The notes beneath the pieces are model-generated. The model made no database searches and was not told the origin of the DNA. It saw nothing but the letters and a program-made list of their open reading frames with translations. From Megascapheus bottae (lineage: Eukaryota; Chordata; Mammalia; Rodentia; Geomyidae): DNA of 64,000 nt. Shown in pieces: positions 23,851-35,504 of this stretch (positions within the stretch are counted from its first letter, which is position 1; each line of letters starts with the position of its first letter). Location of the stretch: assembly GCA_024803745.1 (NCBI GenBank), contig JANJXV010000160.1:1184001-1248000 (forward strand). The letters run 5' to 3'. The translations under genes and the position numbers were made by a program.

Positions 23851-24619
23851 TACAGTATTTATCTTTCATTAATTCACACAATAGAGTTGCTAAAACTTTT
23901 TATAGGTACTGGCTTTATGAAAATTATTTAGTACAAAGTGAGGGTCAAGATTTAAAGACATTGCCTAAGCTACCAGAGCTTTGAAAATATCTGAACACTG
24001 CACAGATAAATATTAAGGTTATTCTGTGAAGGATAAGGGGATACCTGGTATGCTATGACAGCTCATAAGTGATGATGAACCTTCACTGAAACACTGATTC
24101 ATGAAGACACTTTGGGCAGTAGTGCTCCCTGTAACTACTACTCTGGCTGTTTCTTTCACTTCTTTCTAAGGCTAAATAATTCCTAGAATTTCATGCCCTG
24201 TCTTCAAGTGAAATTAAATGTAGAATACTACAGCAGTGCTTTTACTTGGGAACTTGTGGCAAACACATTTGTCCAGCCTTGTCCAACAAACAGAGGAGGG
24301 ACACTGGCATAGCAACTCAGGCTTAGGGAGAACCTAAGCATGACATTTAGAAAAATATTTGTGAAAAAGAAGGGTTTTGTTTCCACAGCAACCAACTTTC
24401 TCAGTCTTCTGAGCTCTACTAAAAATAAAACAAATGAAAGCTGGTAAGAGAAACAGAGTAAGGTCTAATGTAGAATGGCACACAAAGCAAAAATAAAGGA
24501 CGCTGAAGCCAAGTTCATTGGAAGAAGCATAGCAAATCCTCAGTTAATCATGAGTGTCCTAATCTGGTCATGACCCTTTAAATCTTCATTTCTTTATTTT
24601 TTGGTAACTACTGGCCGTG
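23851..24619. other. Non-coding DNA, nothing recognised
   Basis: No gene or repeat family that I can support. Confidence 0.45.
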
Positions 24620-25374
24620 AGATTCTTCTCTCTCCATAAAGCAGAGCCTCCAGAATTTATTCATCTTGTACAATTGGGTTTCAGTGCCCAGGATCAGTAA
24701 CTCTCTTGCCTCTGTTCTCGGCTACCCATCACCGCAACACCGTGAGGCTATTTTAGGTAACTTGTACAAGTCTTTGTTGTCTTGTGATGAGGTTACTTTG
24801 CTTAACACAACATCTTCAGAATTCATCCCTACAGCTGCCTGTGGTTGAACTCCCTTCTTTTCTAGGGTTCAATAATACCCAATTTTGTGTATATAACACA
24901 TATACTTTGTCCATTTACCTGTGGTTGAGCCCTTACCACTTCTTGAGTATGGTGCACAGTGCTTCAATCAACATTGGGATTTGGGTTTTCTTTGAGGTAT
25001 CTTAACTTACCCTTTAGTAACAAGTCAATGCCTGGCCTCATAAAATGAATTTCTTTTAGTTTTTGAAGTAACTAAAGAGTCATTATTGATTCTCCTTTAA
25101 ATGTTTGGTATGGTTCATCAGTGAAATATAATGGTTTAAGCTTTTCTCCTAAATGACTGTATGTCATTTCTACATTCCATTTCTTCATGATTAAATGCAT
25201 AAGTGTTTTATGTTTGTAGGACTGTTTCCCAGTTCCCCTAGGTCAATTATTTTTCTTTCAGATAATTGTTATAAATTCTAATGGTCCTTTCTCTTTCTGA
25301 AGCATCCATTGTAATACCTCCTCGCTTTTTATCTAAATTTATTTATTTTTATATTGTTTATTTCTTAGTATAGA

Positions 25375-25605
25375 TGAAGAACTTTAATTTTTCTTTTTTT
25401 TTGCCAGTCCAGGGCTTGAGCTCAGGGCCTGAGCACTGTCCTTGGAGTTTCTCAAGGCTAGAGCTCTACCACTTGATCCTCAGCACCACTTCCGGCTTTT
25501 TCTATGTATGTGGTACCGAGGAATCGAACCCGGGTCTTCATGCATGCTAGGCAAGCACTTTAACCACTAGGCCAAACTCCCAGCTCCTGAAGGAGTTTAA
25601 TTTTT
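25375..25605 (-). mobile_element. Dimeric tRNA-derived SINE (IDL-Geo-like), inserted in the L1 fossil
   Basis: Near-consensus minus-strand copy: ttgccagtccagggcttgag, ctaccacttgatcctcagca, atgtggtaccgaggaatcga and gcatgctaggcaagcacttt. Flanks: tgaagaactttaattttt (25375-25392) and tgaaggagtttaattttt (25588-25605), an 18-bp duplication with two mismatches. It splits the ORF2 fossil cleanly. Confidence 0.92.
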
Positions 25606-25794
25606 ATAAGTTCACTGATTTTTGTCTTTACTGATTTTCCATTTTCTTTGTTTCTATTGCTGTTTTGGTTCTACATTAAATACTAATTTCTGCAAACTAG
25701 ACTTCATTTGTCCTTTTTTTTCAATGTCATTATAATGTGTAATGTATAATATTAGGTTACTTATTTGAAACACTTCTTGTTTCATTTTGACTGT

Positions 25795-26075
25795 CCTGGG
25801 TTTTGAACTCAAGGTTTTATGTTTGCTAAGAAGGTGCTCGGTCACTTGACCCAAAACTCCAGATCTATGTTGCAGTTATTTTTAAGATAGAGCCTCAGTG
25901 ATGGACCTTGATACTCCTGTTCACTCTTCTCAGACTAGCTGGACTACTAGCACATGCCGCCATTCCCAGCACCTGTTGAAGTGGGATCTCATGAAAGCTT
26001 CTGCCTATACTAAATTCTGATTTTCCAGATCTCTGCCTCCTGTACAGCTGGGGTGATAGGTGTGTGCAATTGGTT
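25795..26075 (-). mobile_element. Composite SINE (ID-like + 7SL/B1-like), antisense, old
   Basis: ggttttgaactcaaggtttt with gtgctcggtcacttgaccca (ID-like half) at the left, and cagatctctgcctcctgtac with ctggggtgataggtgtgtgc (7SL-like half) at the right. The middle contains another SINE-like phrase (cagactagctggactactag), so two copies may be merged. Confidence 0.6.
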
Positions 26076-26439
26076 ATGAGAGATCTTATGACCTTTCTCC
26101 CTCCAGGATGACTTTCAATGGCCTGGGCAGTTTTGCTTTATATATTTACTCTTATGATAGTGATTATGTATTTACCACTATTATGATTTCTTGGTGAATT
26201 GGAACTTACATAACTACATATTGTTTCTGTTTATGTCTTAGAACAATTTTTACTGAAATTCTACTCTGTATGATATAAATATAGCCACTTCATTCTTTTT
26301 TTTGCTTGCCTTTTGCATGGGATGTCTATTCTTTTCCTTCACTTTCATCCTACACATGCCCTTAAATGTAAAGTAAGTTACTTATAGCCAACATATAGTT
26401 TGATTTTAAGCTACACGTGCACATGCACAAATACATATA

Positions 26440-26640
26440 AAATTTTTGAACTCAGGCACGCTTACTTGATTTACGTGGTTGGCCAGAACTCTACCATTTA
26501 AATCAGTACAGCCCTGCTCTTTGCTCGTTATTTTACAGATGTGGTCTAGAAAACTCCTCACTGACTGGCCTTGGACCACAATCCTTCGGATCTCAACCTG
26601 CTGAGTAACTATGATTACAGGCCTGACACACCAGTCTCCA
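26440..26640 (-). mobile_element. Composite SINE (ID-like + 7SL/B1-like), antisense
   Basis: gaactcaggcacgcttactt and cagaactctaccatttaaat (ID-like half); ttggaccacaatccttcgga, tctcaacctgctgagtaact and atgattacaggcctgacaca (7SL-like half). Confidence 0.7.
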
Positions 26641-28174
26641 AACTCATCCTGTTTTCCATGTAGCCTCTCTAAGACAATAGTAATTTAAATGTCTCTTGTG
26701 CCATGAATATTTCATCCTTTCTTATTATCACATTTCTCTACCTTCCAAGGTAACTTTCTTTGTTTTAAAGTTCATGTGATCAAATGGGGTCTACCTAAAT
26801 TTTACAATGGAGGAGAGTTTCCTTATTTTAAAACCTGGTCTACAAACTTAATCCTATCTGTAAGTCCCTTTTTCCTATACAATTCAAGCTATTCATAACT
26901 TGTAGAGATTAGGAATCATTATCATACCTACTACAGTCACAAATCCAAGAAACAAATACTCATGAATACTACTTACACCAAACAACACAGATCTGTTGTC
27001 CTAATCATAACTCAGGGATCTCTAGGAAATAAATGTCATCAACAGAATATTACTCTTAAAATAAAGCTCTTAAATTAACTTAATGAAGATAAATACATTA
27101 TTTAGCTTTACAATCTTTATCGCTGTATGCAGTCGCTAGTACTACACAAAGGTCAAGGTGCTGTGGTGTGGGATATATGAATAGTTAATAACCAACATTT
27201 GTTCTCAGTCTTCCTCCATTTGGAAGAATAGATGGAGTCATTACTATTGTGTACAGTGCCTTGAAGCCAGTTTAAATAAGTCACTTTTTTACTGGGCTTG
27301 ATTTATATAAACTATTAAACATTTTCAATGGGTCAAAAGACAATATTGCCCCACAGAGTCATCTGTCATTTGTTTATTCTCATTAGCTGTATGAAAAATA
27401 AACCATGGAACTGCATAAAAATATATTGGAATCAAAGCTTTCTTTACTGTTTAAATTATAATTCAGAACTCTGAATTTAAATGCTGGGAATGTAAAAAAG
27501 CAAGCAAACAATGGCATTAAACAAGGCTGGAAAGTCACTACAACCTCTTTAACAATTTGCCTTTGGAGTACATGGCTGTCTGTAAATATCTCCTAATGTA
27601 ATAGTAGACAAGGGTCAAAAGTACTAACCCCTGAGATTCACTATTCTCCTCTGAATAACAACCTGTTTTTCATGGGATGTTTTAAAGATAGAGGCAATTC
27701 ACAAAAGTGCTTTAACAATGTATTTGCCTAGGATACTTTCAAAATATTAACCTGACTCTGGTTTCAGATTTGGTATTATATCTGATTCATACAGTTTACT
27801 ACTATTTATTCATTTTATTTCTAATTTCTAATACACAGTCAATAGTACTGATGATGAGTTAGGCAAGGAATTAGGAAACCTTGTGTTTGAGAATGATGTC
27901 TCAGATGTTAATTTTAAAAATTTTTACATATCGGCTACTGACATTAGCAGAATGGATTGTGATACACAGCATTGTCTTACTGACTCCCACAATCCTTGCA
28001 AAATCTGTTTGTATATCCAAGGGTAAACACTATTCCCCAAAAATTCTGTCAAGAGTTCATGAGATACAACCCATTCTACAAGAGTTAATAACATAAAATA
28101 GTGTCCAAACCTCCTCTTCTTGAAAGGAATCTACTAGTATTATCACTGCTATTTTTTGCTTCACTTTATTTTGA
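26641..28174. other. Non-coding DNA, mostly unique
   Basis: Contains the candidate conserved element at 27285-27560. A 71-codon frame (27881-28096) has no recognisable content. Confidence 0.45.
27285..27560. promoter_or_regulatory. Candidate conserved non-coding element
   Basis: Repeat-free and well formed, with motif-dense text such as agacaatattgccccacaga, tctcattagctgtatgaaaa and atggcattaaacaaggctgg: TAAT/ATTA cores and an octamer-like taaattataat in moderate-GC sequence. The call is a visual impression of element-like composition. Conservation itself cannot be seen from one genome. Confidence 0.22.
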
Positions 28175-28385
28175 CATTTTAGCACTAGGAATTGAACCTA
28201 TGCCTCCCACGGGATAGGCAATCATTCTACCTAGTTTATCTTGGTGTTCTTTGATTTGCATTTGTATTTGGTGTTTGAGAAAGAAGCTCACTAACTTTCT
28301 TTTGTTTGGCTCCAGACAACACCGTCCTGCCTCCTGAATAGCTAGCTGAGACATCAGTCATGTGCCACCATATTGGGCACATCGC
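28175..28385 (-). mobile_element. Composite SINE (ID-like + 7SL/B1-like), antisense, old
   Basis: agcactaggaattgaaccta with ggataggcaatcattctacc (ID-like half, B then A box complement) and cctgcctcctgaatagctag with agtcatgtgccaccatattg (7SL-like half). Confidence 0.65.
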
Positions 28386-28706
28386 TTAATAAAGCCACAC
28401 TAGGTATGATCAATGGCAAATAAAATTTCAGTGGCTGTGAACTACGAAGTCACTAAGCTAGGCAAGTCTTACCCTGGACACAGAAGTGCTCTTAGTGGTC
28501 CTTTGAGGCACCCTGGTGCAATTACAAAGCCTTCTTGTCATGCTATGTAGAACAACACAGCCAGGCACCAGGCTTCACCTATGCTGTCTCCACTGGTACA
28601 GTCTCATCTACATATGGCTCATATATGTTTAAGTTCAGTTTCAAAAAATGTGTGTCCACTACTTCAGGAAATAAACAGCAAAATGCAAATTCAAAATTCC
28701 TTCACA
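28386..28706. other. Non-coding DNA, nothing recognised
   Basis: No gene or repeat family that I can support. Confidence 0.4.
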
Positions 28707-28804
28707 TGAAAAGACCTGTAACAAATAGCGCATGTGAACTCCTGCGTTTCTGATATGGAAAGACATGTAACAAATAGCACATGTGAACTCCCACGTTTCT
28801 CAGC
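28707..28804. repeat. 49-bp tandem duplication
   Basis: Two 49-bp units, 28707-28755 and 28756-28804, share gtaacaaatagc and catgtgaactcc with few mismatches. Differences fall partly at CpG positions (gcgcatg/gcacatg, ctgcgtt/cacgttt). Confidence 0.85.
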
Positions 28805-30094
28805 TGTCTTACAGTTTAGCTTGCCGAGCAGAGATGGGAAAGAGAAAAGGGTTAATGATTGCATCTTGTTCTTGAAATGGGAACCAAAGGGGGAATGTGC
28901 CACTTTGAGACAAGGAAATCAAAAGCTAGTCCAGAATTCTCCAGATTCTCATTTTTCCAAATATGAGGTAAATGGGCAAGACTGTGTCATATGGGTAGAG
29001 CCCCAAGGAGGGAAGCCTCCATCTTCCACTCCCTGGGAGGCTGTGAGAGAAAGCCAAGGCCTCTGCTAACCCACACTGGACATGCAAAATGTATGCAGTG
29101 GATACTTTAGTTACATTGTGTGTAAACACAAGAAGGAGTCTGGGCTATACACAGTATAAGCAAACAGGTCAAGGTTGCTGAGATGAGAAGGTAACCCCCA
29201 GTCTCCTGACATGCAGACCTAAGTTCTCATTACAGTCACTACTCTCGTTCCATTGACCACAGCAGAATAATAAACAACATCCCTGAAAATGGATTTAAAG
29301 ACCACTCAATCCAAATTCTCTAAGCTCAAGGTGACAGCCCACTATCCAGAGGCTATTAAAAGCCAGTGGTGGGCTCAGTACCCAAGACTCACACCTGTAG
29401 TTCTGGGTACTCACTCAGTAGACTGCATCTCAGTTAAGCAGTGACTGGCGTCTGTGACCTGGATCAGTATAATAACAAGCTATAGGATATAAAGGTACCA
29501 GGAACATGAGTTTGGGAAGCCGACTCTTAGCCACTAGCCATTTGGCTACCTTATGTCCCTCATTGTAGTTATCTACCTAAACAGGCTTTTTGTGAGGTTT
29601 TGTAATCTGAAGCAAGGTCACTGTCATCTAATTATCACCTTGTCTTGGGTCCAAAAAATAGAACACAGTCCTGTAACAAGTTCTACAAAGTAGGTTTATT
29701 AGTTACAAGAACAGGAGTCCAAGATCCACTGCAAGCTGGTTCCTAACGCTAAAGAAAGCTCTCCACAGCAGTCGCCTCACTTGCACCACAGGTGAAGGAT
29801 TCCCCAAAAGTTTCATCTTAAGTTTTACACGAGGACAGATGAGTTTCTGTGTTAAAGGGCATCTGTCTCCTAAATGGGACTAGAATGAGCACAGATGTTT
29901 TCATCATGACAAATTTATCATCTTGATAAATTGCATTCCTATACAATACAACCTACAGTTAATTTGGAGCATTACAAATGATGCAAAGGAAAGAAATGGG
30001 TCTCTCTAAGGCCACTCAGAAAAATGTTCCACAGAAATGAATTTAACTAATTGAGAATTTTATTTTATATAGTATTTTGTCTCTTCAAAGTAAA
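28805..30094. other. Non-coding DNA with a weak SINE trace
   Basis: At about 29364-29480 the phrases gactcacacctgtagttctg and gcatctcagttaagcagtga resemble a badly decayed 7SL-like SINE. A 111-codon frame (28734-29069) spans the 49-bp repeat and has no domain. Nothing else recognised. Confidence 0.4.
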
Positions 30095-30340
30095 GGACAA
30101 TATAACAGCTTCCATGTACCAGCATGGCCCTTAGTGTTTATGAATATCTGCTCATCTAATGTTCACAGAAATTTGAGGCATTTACTCTTAATAATCTCGG
30201 AGGTTTTTCAAAGAAAACAGTGAAGCACAGAGTGGCTTGTTCAAGGTCATCTAGGTTGTAAATGAATGCAGTAAGTTTTGAAGCTAGGCAACAGCTTTCA
30301 GAACCCATATTTACATCCATTAAGCTACAATGCCAAGGAT
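30095..30340 (+). mobile_element. MIR SINE
   Basis: Well-ordered MIR: atctgctcatctaatgttca, then gaaaacagtgaagcacagag, tggcttgttcaaggtcatct (the classic …cagagaggttaagtaacttgcccaaggtcac… core) and gaacccatatttacatccat into the tail. Plus orientation, nearly full length. Confidence 0.85.
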
Positions 30341-31714
30341 GAAAGCCTAAAAAGGGGTAGATATACCCCTGTACTCCAACTACCATTTTTAAGGTCAGTA
30401 TAAATGTTTGGAGGTGTGTAAGCAAAATTGCAATTGTGTCTTTCTTCAACTACACTAGATATAAAGTGCATGCTATAAGTAGAAATGGCAGAGAAGGGTA
30501 AGAGATGACAGGAGATTAGGAAGAGGAATGAATATTTTGACTAGTTAGACAGGCTGGTAGCGCTAAGAAATGTCTGAAACACAATGAACTATACATAATC
30601 CCGGAATTCTAGCTCTGCTGCTATTGTGGGGCACATCTTCAACTAAAATAAGAAGTGGAATCTAAAACCCAGACTAAATTAGACTCATAGTTTCTAAAGA
30701 TTATCTAATTTAATTGTATTATTATATAAATTACAGAAACACTGCCTTTGGCCACAAAGTCAATTTACTATTTTTTTCATCTTTTTAACAAGATTCTCTT
30801 AAATGAATTTTTTCATTAAATTAATGAATTCATGTAATTTTACTCAAGCCAAGAAAACTGAATAGATATTATCATCTAAAGCAGGGAGTCTGGGACCACA
30901 GTGTCCTGGACCAGTCCATTCTTGTCTGTAAAATTCAGTGTTTCAACCAAAAGGGATTATTTCCACATTCCATTCTGATAGAATGTTTTGCTCAGGGTCC
31001 AGTAAGAATTTCTGGGAAAAGGTATTCTGTTTAGCCATTTATTAAGCACCTTAATTCATAAATAAAAACAACCCCCAAAGGATCAACAGTTGGTGAAATT
31101 ATGTAGGACAGATATATAGACACGAAGACTCTGGGCATTACATCTTTTGTAAAGGCTCATGGATAAATAGTAGCTAAAATCTCCAGGATTTAGCTTCCTG
31201 TGTTTCTGATTTCTCTGGATGGGGAACTTTCTATGACTAATAGCACCCTCTGGCATCTGTTTCTCTAGGGGGAACAATACATTAGCCATAGAAAGATTCA
31301 ATATAATGATTATGATTTCCATTTCTGGGACAAGGCCTTTTCATCAATAATTATGATTCGGTGCCAAACTGGCAATCTTTAAGCACTGGCCCTATCGTTC
31401 ATAATAATGAGCAGATTCATAACCCATGCTCCTTAGCTGTAGAAGGCTAATTAGGACTTTAACCAAAAACACCACTCATGTGAACTGCTCACAGAGGTCA
31501 CTGGCTACAGAACACCAGTTCTGGCCAAATGAACTCCATGTGCTGACCAGGAGTAAAGAGTACCTGCACTAGAAAAGGAAGTTACAGCTCAGAGTGTAAC
31601 CCTGAGAGACAGGCAAGTTTTAATTCCTGCAGGAGTATGTGCTTAAACATGCAAATGGAAATCATAGCCAAATCAAATATTCCAAAGGGCAGTGAACAAC
31701 TATGGATAAAATAT
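30341..31714. other. Non-coding DNA, nothing recognised
   Basis: AT-rich with some ATTA-dense stretches (30800-30840 and 31345-31460). No gene or repeat family that I can support. Confidence 0.45.
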
Positions 31715-31800
31715 GAAATTATTGTCCTTAATGTACTATGTTGTCTCTCATCTCCTTTGCTGTCCCTTGTTTATCTCATATTGTTACAGTATCTCACAAT
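31715..31800 (+). mobile_element. L1 3' UTR internal fragment
   Basis: ttgtccttaatgtactatgt, then tctcatctcctttgctgtcc, then tattgttacagtatctcaca is an internal 3' UTR segment of the younger L1 family, lacking both the G-rich tract and the A-tail. It is a deletion product or a recombination scrap. Confidence 0.85.
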
Positions 31801-32705
31801 TCGTATCTTTAAAGGGCATGTGTTCTAGTTGGAAGACAAAGAGGTGGACTGGAGACTTTTCTGTTTGCTAAACATAATACAATTACATAGGAGTTACCTA
31901 AAATCCTGTGAAGAGCCTAAGGTGATTTGTCCAGGTATCCAAGTTAGGCAAGAAGAAGATTTGCTTTTACCAGCAAAACCAGTCTTTGTATAAAGCCTAG
32001 CATTATTTCCTACATAAAAATTATCTCAGGAGTTCTCCCCTCTTAGGTCCGCCTGCATTATTGCCTCAGAGTCCCTCTCTGTACACAAGCACAATTCAGC
32101 CATGGTTCATAGGAATCATTGGACATTTAAACACTCAATGTCCTTATGTCTTCAGCCACTGAGGAAACTGAAGTACAAGTCTTTACTGCCCTTCTCTATA
32201 TAGACACTTGAGGAGGATTTAAAAAGCCTTGGGTGGTCATGTTAGGATATGTAAGTCTCCATTAACTGGTCTCATGACTCCATACAGTGTGGTCAGAGAG
32301 ATTTCTATGGGATTATGCAGCACTTTTCATTTAGAAGCAGCTGCTGTTTCCTGAGATAGAGAGAGAGCCAATCACTTATGTATACTACCAAATGCTTTAA
32401 ACACTTGAAATCTTCATACAGGGATGATGTTTCAGGGTATCCTGCCAACACCAATTTTTGCAGTACTTTAGACAACAGCAAAAGGAAAAGGAAATTCAGT
32501 GCTCTTGGCTATTCACACATCAAGGCACAATGATTTCAAGTTCCAATTATTTGTGGGGTATCTGAGACGGCAGTCTATGTTGCACCGTGTTCTCAGCCTG
32601 TGTTCAACACCCAACTATAGCTGTTATCCTTTTCCACAATAGAACTCTTTGCTATTTCCATAAGTGATTCTCCTCTCTGATTAAGTAGAACAATATACAT
32701 AAGAA
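31801..32705. other. Non-coding DNA, nothing recognised
   Basis: A phrase at 32153 (cagccactgaggaaactgaa) hints at MIR but is too short to call. Confidence 0.4.
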
Positions 32706-33112
32706 TCTCCTAGCAGAGATTTGCAATAGAGCAAAAAAACCTTGATACAAAAGGCCATATAGTAGGACGCTAAATGAAAGGATCTCTAGGATATAGAAAC
32801 ATAAGCCATATAATGAATGCTTGTTGTTCTTAAGGTACTATGTTATCTCTCATGTCTTTTGCTGTCCCTTGGTTATCTCATATTGTTACAGTATCTCACT
32901 TTGTTACCTGATATATCAGATATATTTGTATTTGGTTATTTGAATTTGGATAGGGAACGGGGGAAAACAAGATGAGGGGTGGGGGTGAGGGGAGGGAAAT
33001 GGGGACCAAGGCATGTGGAAGGGTATCAATGTATGGGAATTAATGCACCATCTATCTGGCAAATATCATGTAACCTTTCTATTAATTACAATAAAAAATA
33101 TATGAAAAAAAA
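32706..33112 (+). mobile_element. L1 3' UTR with A-tail
   Basis: Begins agagatttgcaatagagcaa just past the ORF2 stop, then the internal UTR, G-rich tract (gaggggtgggggtgagggga), the tatcaatgtatgggaattaa block, ttacaataaaaaatata and an A-run to 33112. A 5'-truncated insertion of about 400 bp. Confidence 0.93.
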
Positions 33113-33329
33113 AAGAATCCCAACTTGTGCCACTAGTTGTTACACAAACAAATACCAGTTCTGCTATACTCAGCTGGTATTTGTCTGGTATACTCAGCTT
33201 TTGCACAGCTCATTTTCCAACCTAAAAAGAGCTTCTCTTGCAAGCAATCTAAACACTGATAACAGATTGAAGCCTAATCTGTCTCATGCCTAACCTCTGC
33301 CTGCTTTCACTACCCTCCAAAAACACACT

Positions 33330-33745
33330 TTCATACGAGGAAAAAGTAACTTTAATTTTAGATGATTCCAACTGTCTTAAGGTTCCACCAGGTTACTGCT
33401 GGCTTGTTTTGAAGCTGATTGCTTCATTACTGCTTTCAGGGGAATTAATATCAACTGCCTGCTTGCTGTCCTTGTTAATATCTTTAAAACTTCTTGATTT
33501 GGGCCCCTGATAGAAAGACACCCAATGATGGGGCAGTGATTTCTCTATCTTCCCGTAAGTGTCTGATCTCATTAATTAATGAGGTGACCAGGGAGCTGGA
33601 CTCACTTGTCACTATTAGACAGCTAATATAATAATCAAGACTCGTGCGGGCAAAGTATGAGAACAAAAACCTTTCTGCTCCCCTCCTTTGTCAAGCTGAC
33701 AAATGACCTATCCTAATGTGGGCCTCTTTTAATAGTAAATATTTT
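33330..33745. promoter_or_regulatory. Candidate conserved non-coding element (strongest in window)
   Basis: Repeat-free sequence with dense, element-like text: ggggaattaatatcaactgc, tctcattaattaatgaggtg, cactattagacagctaatat, aataatcaagactcgtgcgg and agctgacaaatgacctatcc. It has many TAAT cores with nearby E-box and nuclear-receptor-like half sites. It lies 3' of the L1 at 32706, in the longest stretch without young repeats (33113-34384). No coding frame explains it. Confidence 0.3.
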
Positions 33746-34069
33746 ATAAACACAAATGCTAAGGAAACAACAAGACAAGTTTATTCCACTCCAAACAATT
33801 TGGAATGACATATATACAAGGCCAGAAACCCAGCTCTAGGAGTTCCAACAAGTGGAGTCTTGCCACTTACCTCAATTTCCCAAATAAAGAGCAGAATGGT
33901 GCTGAAGGGCAAGAAGAGCAGACTTACTATGCAATGTGAGTACAGAGTAATGTAGGAAGAGACAAAGTAAACACTTCAGTTAACCTTTACAGAGATGAAC
34001 TTTAGGTTTAAAAATAGGAAGAACTGAGGCAGAACACTAGGGGTATGTATAATTATTCAACTGTCTCAG
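33746..34069. other. Non-coding DNA, nothing recognised
   Basis: No gene or repeat family that I can support. Confidence 0.4.
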
Positions 34070-34128
34070 ATAAAGTTGGGGATAGTATCTCAGGAACTAC
34101 CAGGGAGGACCTGGGCTCAATAAAAAGT
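34070..34128 (+). mobile_element. ID-like SINE remnant
   Basis: agttggggatagtatctcag then ggaggacctgggctcaataa keeps the start and B-box side of a tRNA-derived SINE (…ggggatatagctcag…ccctgggttcaat…) with the middle shortened. Confidence 0.5.
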
Positions 34129-34384
34129 AATTTATATACGAATGTATGCTTTATTTTCTCCAGGGGTTCACTCTCCTAGGAATTAATGTAAAAGAAATAG
34201 TAGTAAATTTCAACAAAATAAAGTTAGATTGAGTGATGTGTATCTCAGTGTATATAAAGAAGCAAAGGAAGACAGCAAACTAAATGTCCAAAGAATAGGA
34301 CAGATATAAAATGGCATCTGAAATACTAGTTTAAAATTTTATTCATTTATATGTTATTTTTCATTTTTTGTTGAGTTTATTGAA

Positions 34385-34577
34385 GTTTTGTTTTTGTTTT
34401 TGTCTTGCCAGTTCTAGAGCTTGAACTCAGGGCCTGAGCCCTGATCTTGGGCTTTCTCAAGGCTAGCACTCTACCAATTGAGCTGCAGCACTACTTCCAG
34501 CTTTTTCTGTGTATGTCATACCAAGGCTTCATGCATACAAAGCAAGCACTCTATCACTAGGCCATGCTCCTGGCCCT
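34385..34577 (-). mobile_element. Dimeric tRNA-derived SINE (IDL-Geo-like), antisense
   Basis: T-rich start with interspersed G (gtttttgtttttgtcttgcc), then agcttgaactcagggcctga, ctaccaattgagctgcagca, tttctgtgtatgtcatacca and agcaagcactctatcactag. About 15 bp are missing near the B box of the outer monomer (ccaaggcttcatgc). No clear target duplication seen. Confidence 0.88.
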
Positions 34578-34974
34578 AATTAGTTCTTTACATGTTGTGG
34601 TTACTAACTTTTGGTCTGGTAATTCACAGACGGTATCTACCTAGAAGAAAGGGGATGCTAAAAACAAAACAAACACAGGCCTAAAGGTCAGTAAGAGGGA
34701 CAGTACAGTGGGAGAAGGGAAAGATCGTTGTGGTATATAAAAACTGAGAGAAGAAAAAAGATATTATAAAGGGGTATCATGGAATTAGAGAGCTCTTATT
34801 CATACATAAATCCTTCCAAGGGTATCCTGTAACATCACTTCCCATCATCTTCAACATCCTTTCAGTCTCTGAAGGATACAGGTTTACAGAATGAAGCATG
34901 GGTGTCCACCAGGGAGATGTGGGAATTTTATTTCACCTCTGTGGACTTCAGCAAGCTGCTAGATATTCCAGAGA
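34578..34974. other. Non-coding DNA, nothing recognised
   Basis: No gene or repeat family that I can support. Confidence 0.4.
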
Positions 34975-35160
34975 TGTAAATTCCACGTGCAAGCCACTTC
35001 ATGCACTAAGCATGCATTCGTAGGCATTAATTAAGCTGCATTAAGTCAGTCAGCTCAAATAAGGCTGGACATTAACAAGGTGGACTGGATCATTTTCAGA
35101 AGTTGCTTTCTGCTCCCATTAGCAGACTGATTATACTCTAGCTCTCATTCAGGGGCATGT
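34975..35160. promoter_or_regulatory. Candidate conserved non-coding element
   Basis: Repeat-free; ttcgtaggcattaattaagc, gctgcattaagtcagtcagc and cccattagcagactgattat combine ATTA/TAAT cores with an AP-1-like tcagtcagc phrase. Assignment rests on texture only. Confidence 0.25.
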
Positions 35161-35504
35161 CACCAAACTGTCTACCAAAAGGTACATTACAAGAATGCAA
35201 AATTTTAAACACTGAATATCTGAGGAAAACAATAAGAATATTGAACACTGGAGTCACGCTTTTTTACCTCTTCAGCAAAAGTAGTAATCAACACAAATGT
35301 TTACTGTTTGGAACTGCTGAACCTAAAATATGTATGTGGATGGAAATGCAATGTCCACAGGATCTGTTTGCAATGTACTAGCTATTACACTGCAAACAAA
35401 ATTACTTCTTATTTAAAATGTATCCCACATGCTCAGAATCCATCCCGATCAACACACTGAAGTATAACTTATGATCCAGAAATGAAATTATGTATCTGAT
35501 TTGG

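Larger units (their letters stand above)
24620..26430 (-). mobile_element. Ancient L1 ORF2 fossil, antisense, internally deleted and carrying SINEs
   Basis: Minus-strand L1 reading from right to left: a reverse-transcriptase-proximal part (plus-strand text ttttttgcttgccttttgc at about 26299, atagccaacatatagtttga at 26384), a mid-ORF2 part (taatggtcctttctctttct at 25279, taagttcactgatttttgtc at 25606) and a C-terminal part (tctagggttcaataataccc at 24862, gtgcttcaatcaacattggg at 24958). About 1.5 kb of ORF2 between the last two is missing. SINEs at 25375, 25795 and, at its edge, 26440 subdivide it. Confidence 0.7.

Noticed and set aside
28707..28804. CRISPR-like repeat pair
   Set aside because: Only two directly abutting units without a spacer, in clearly mammalian DNA.
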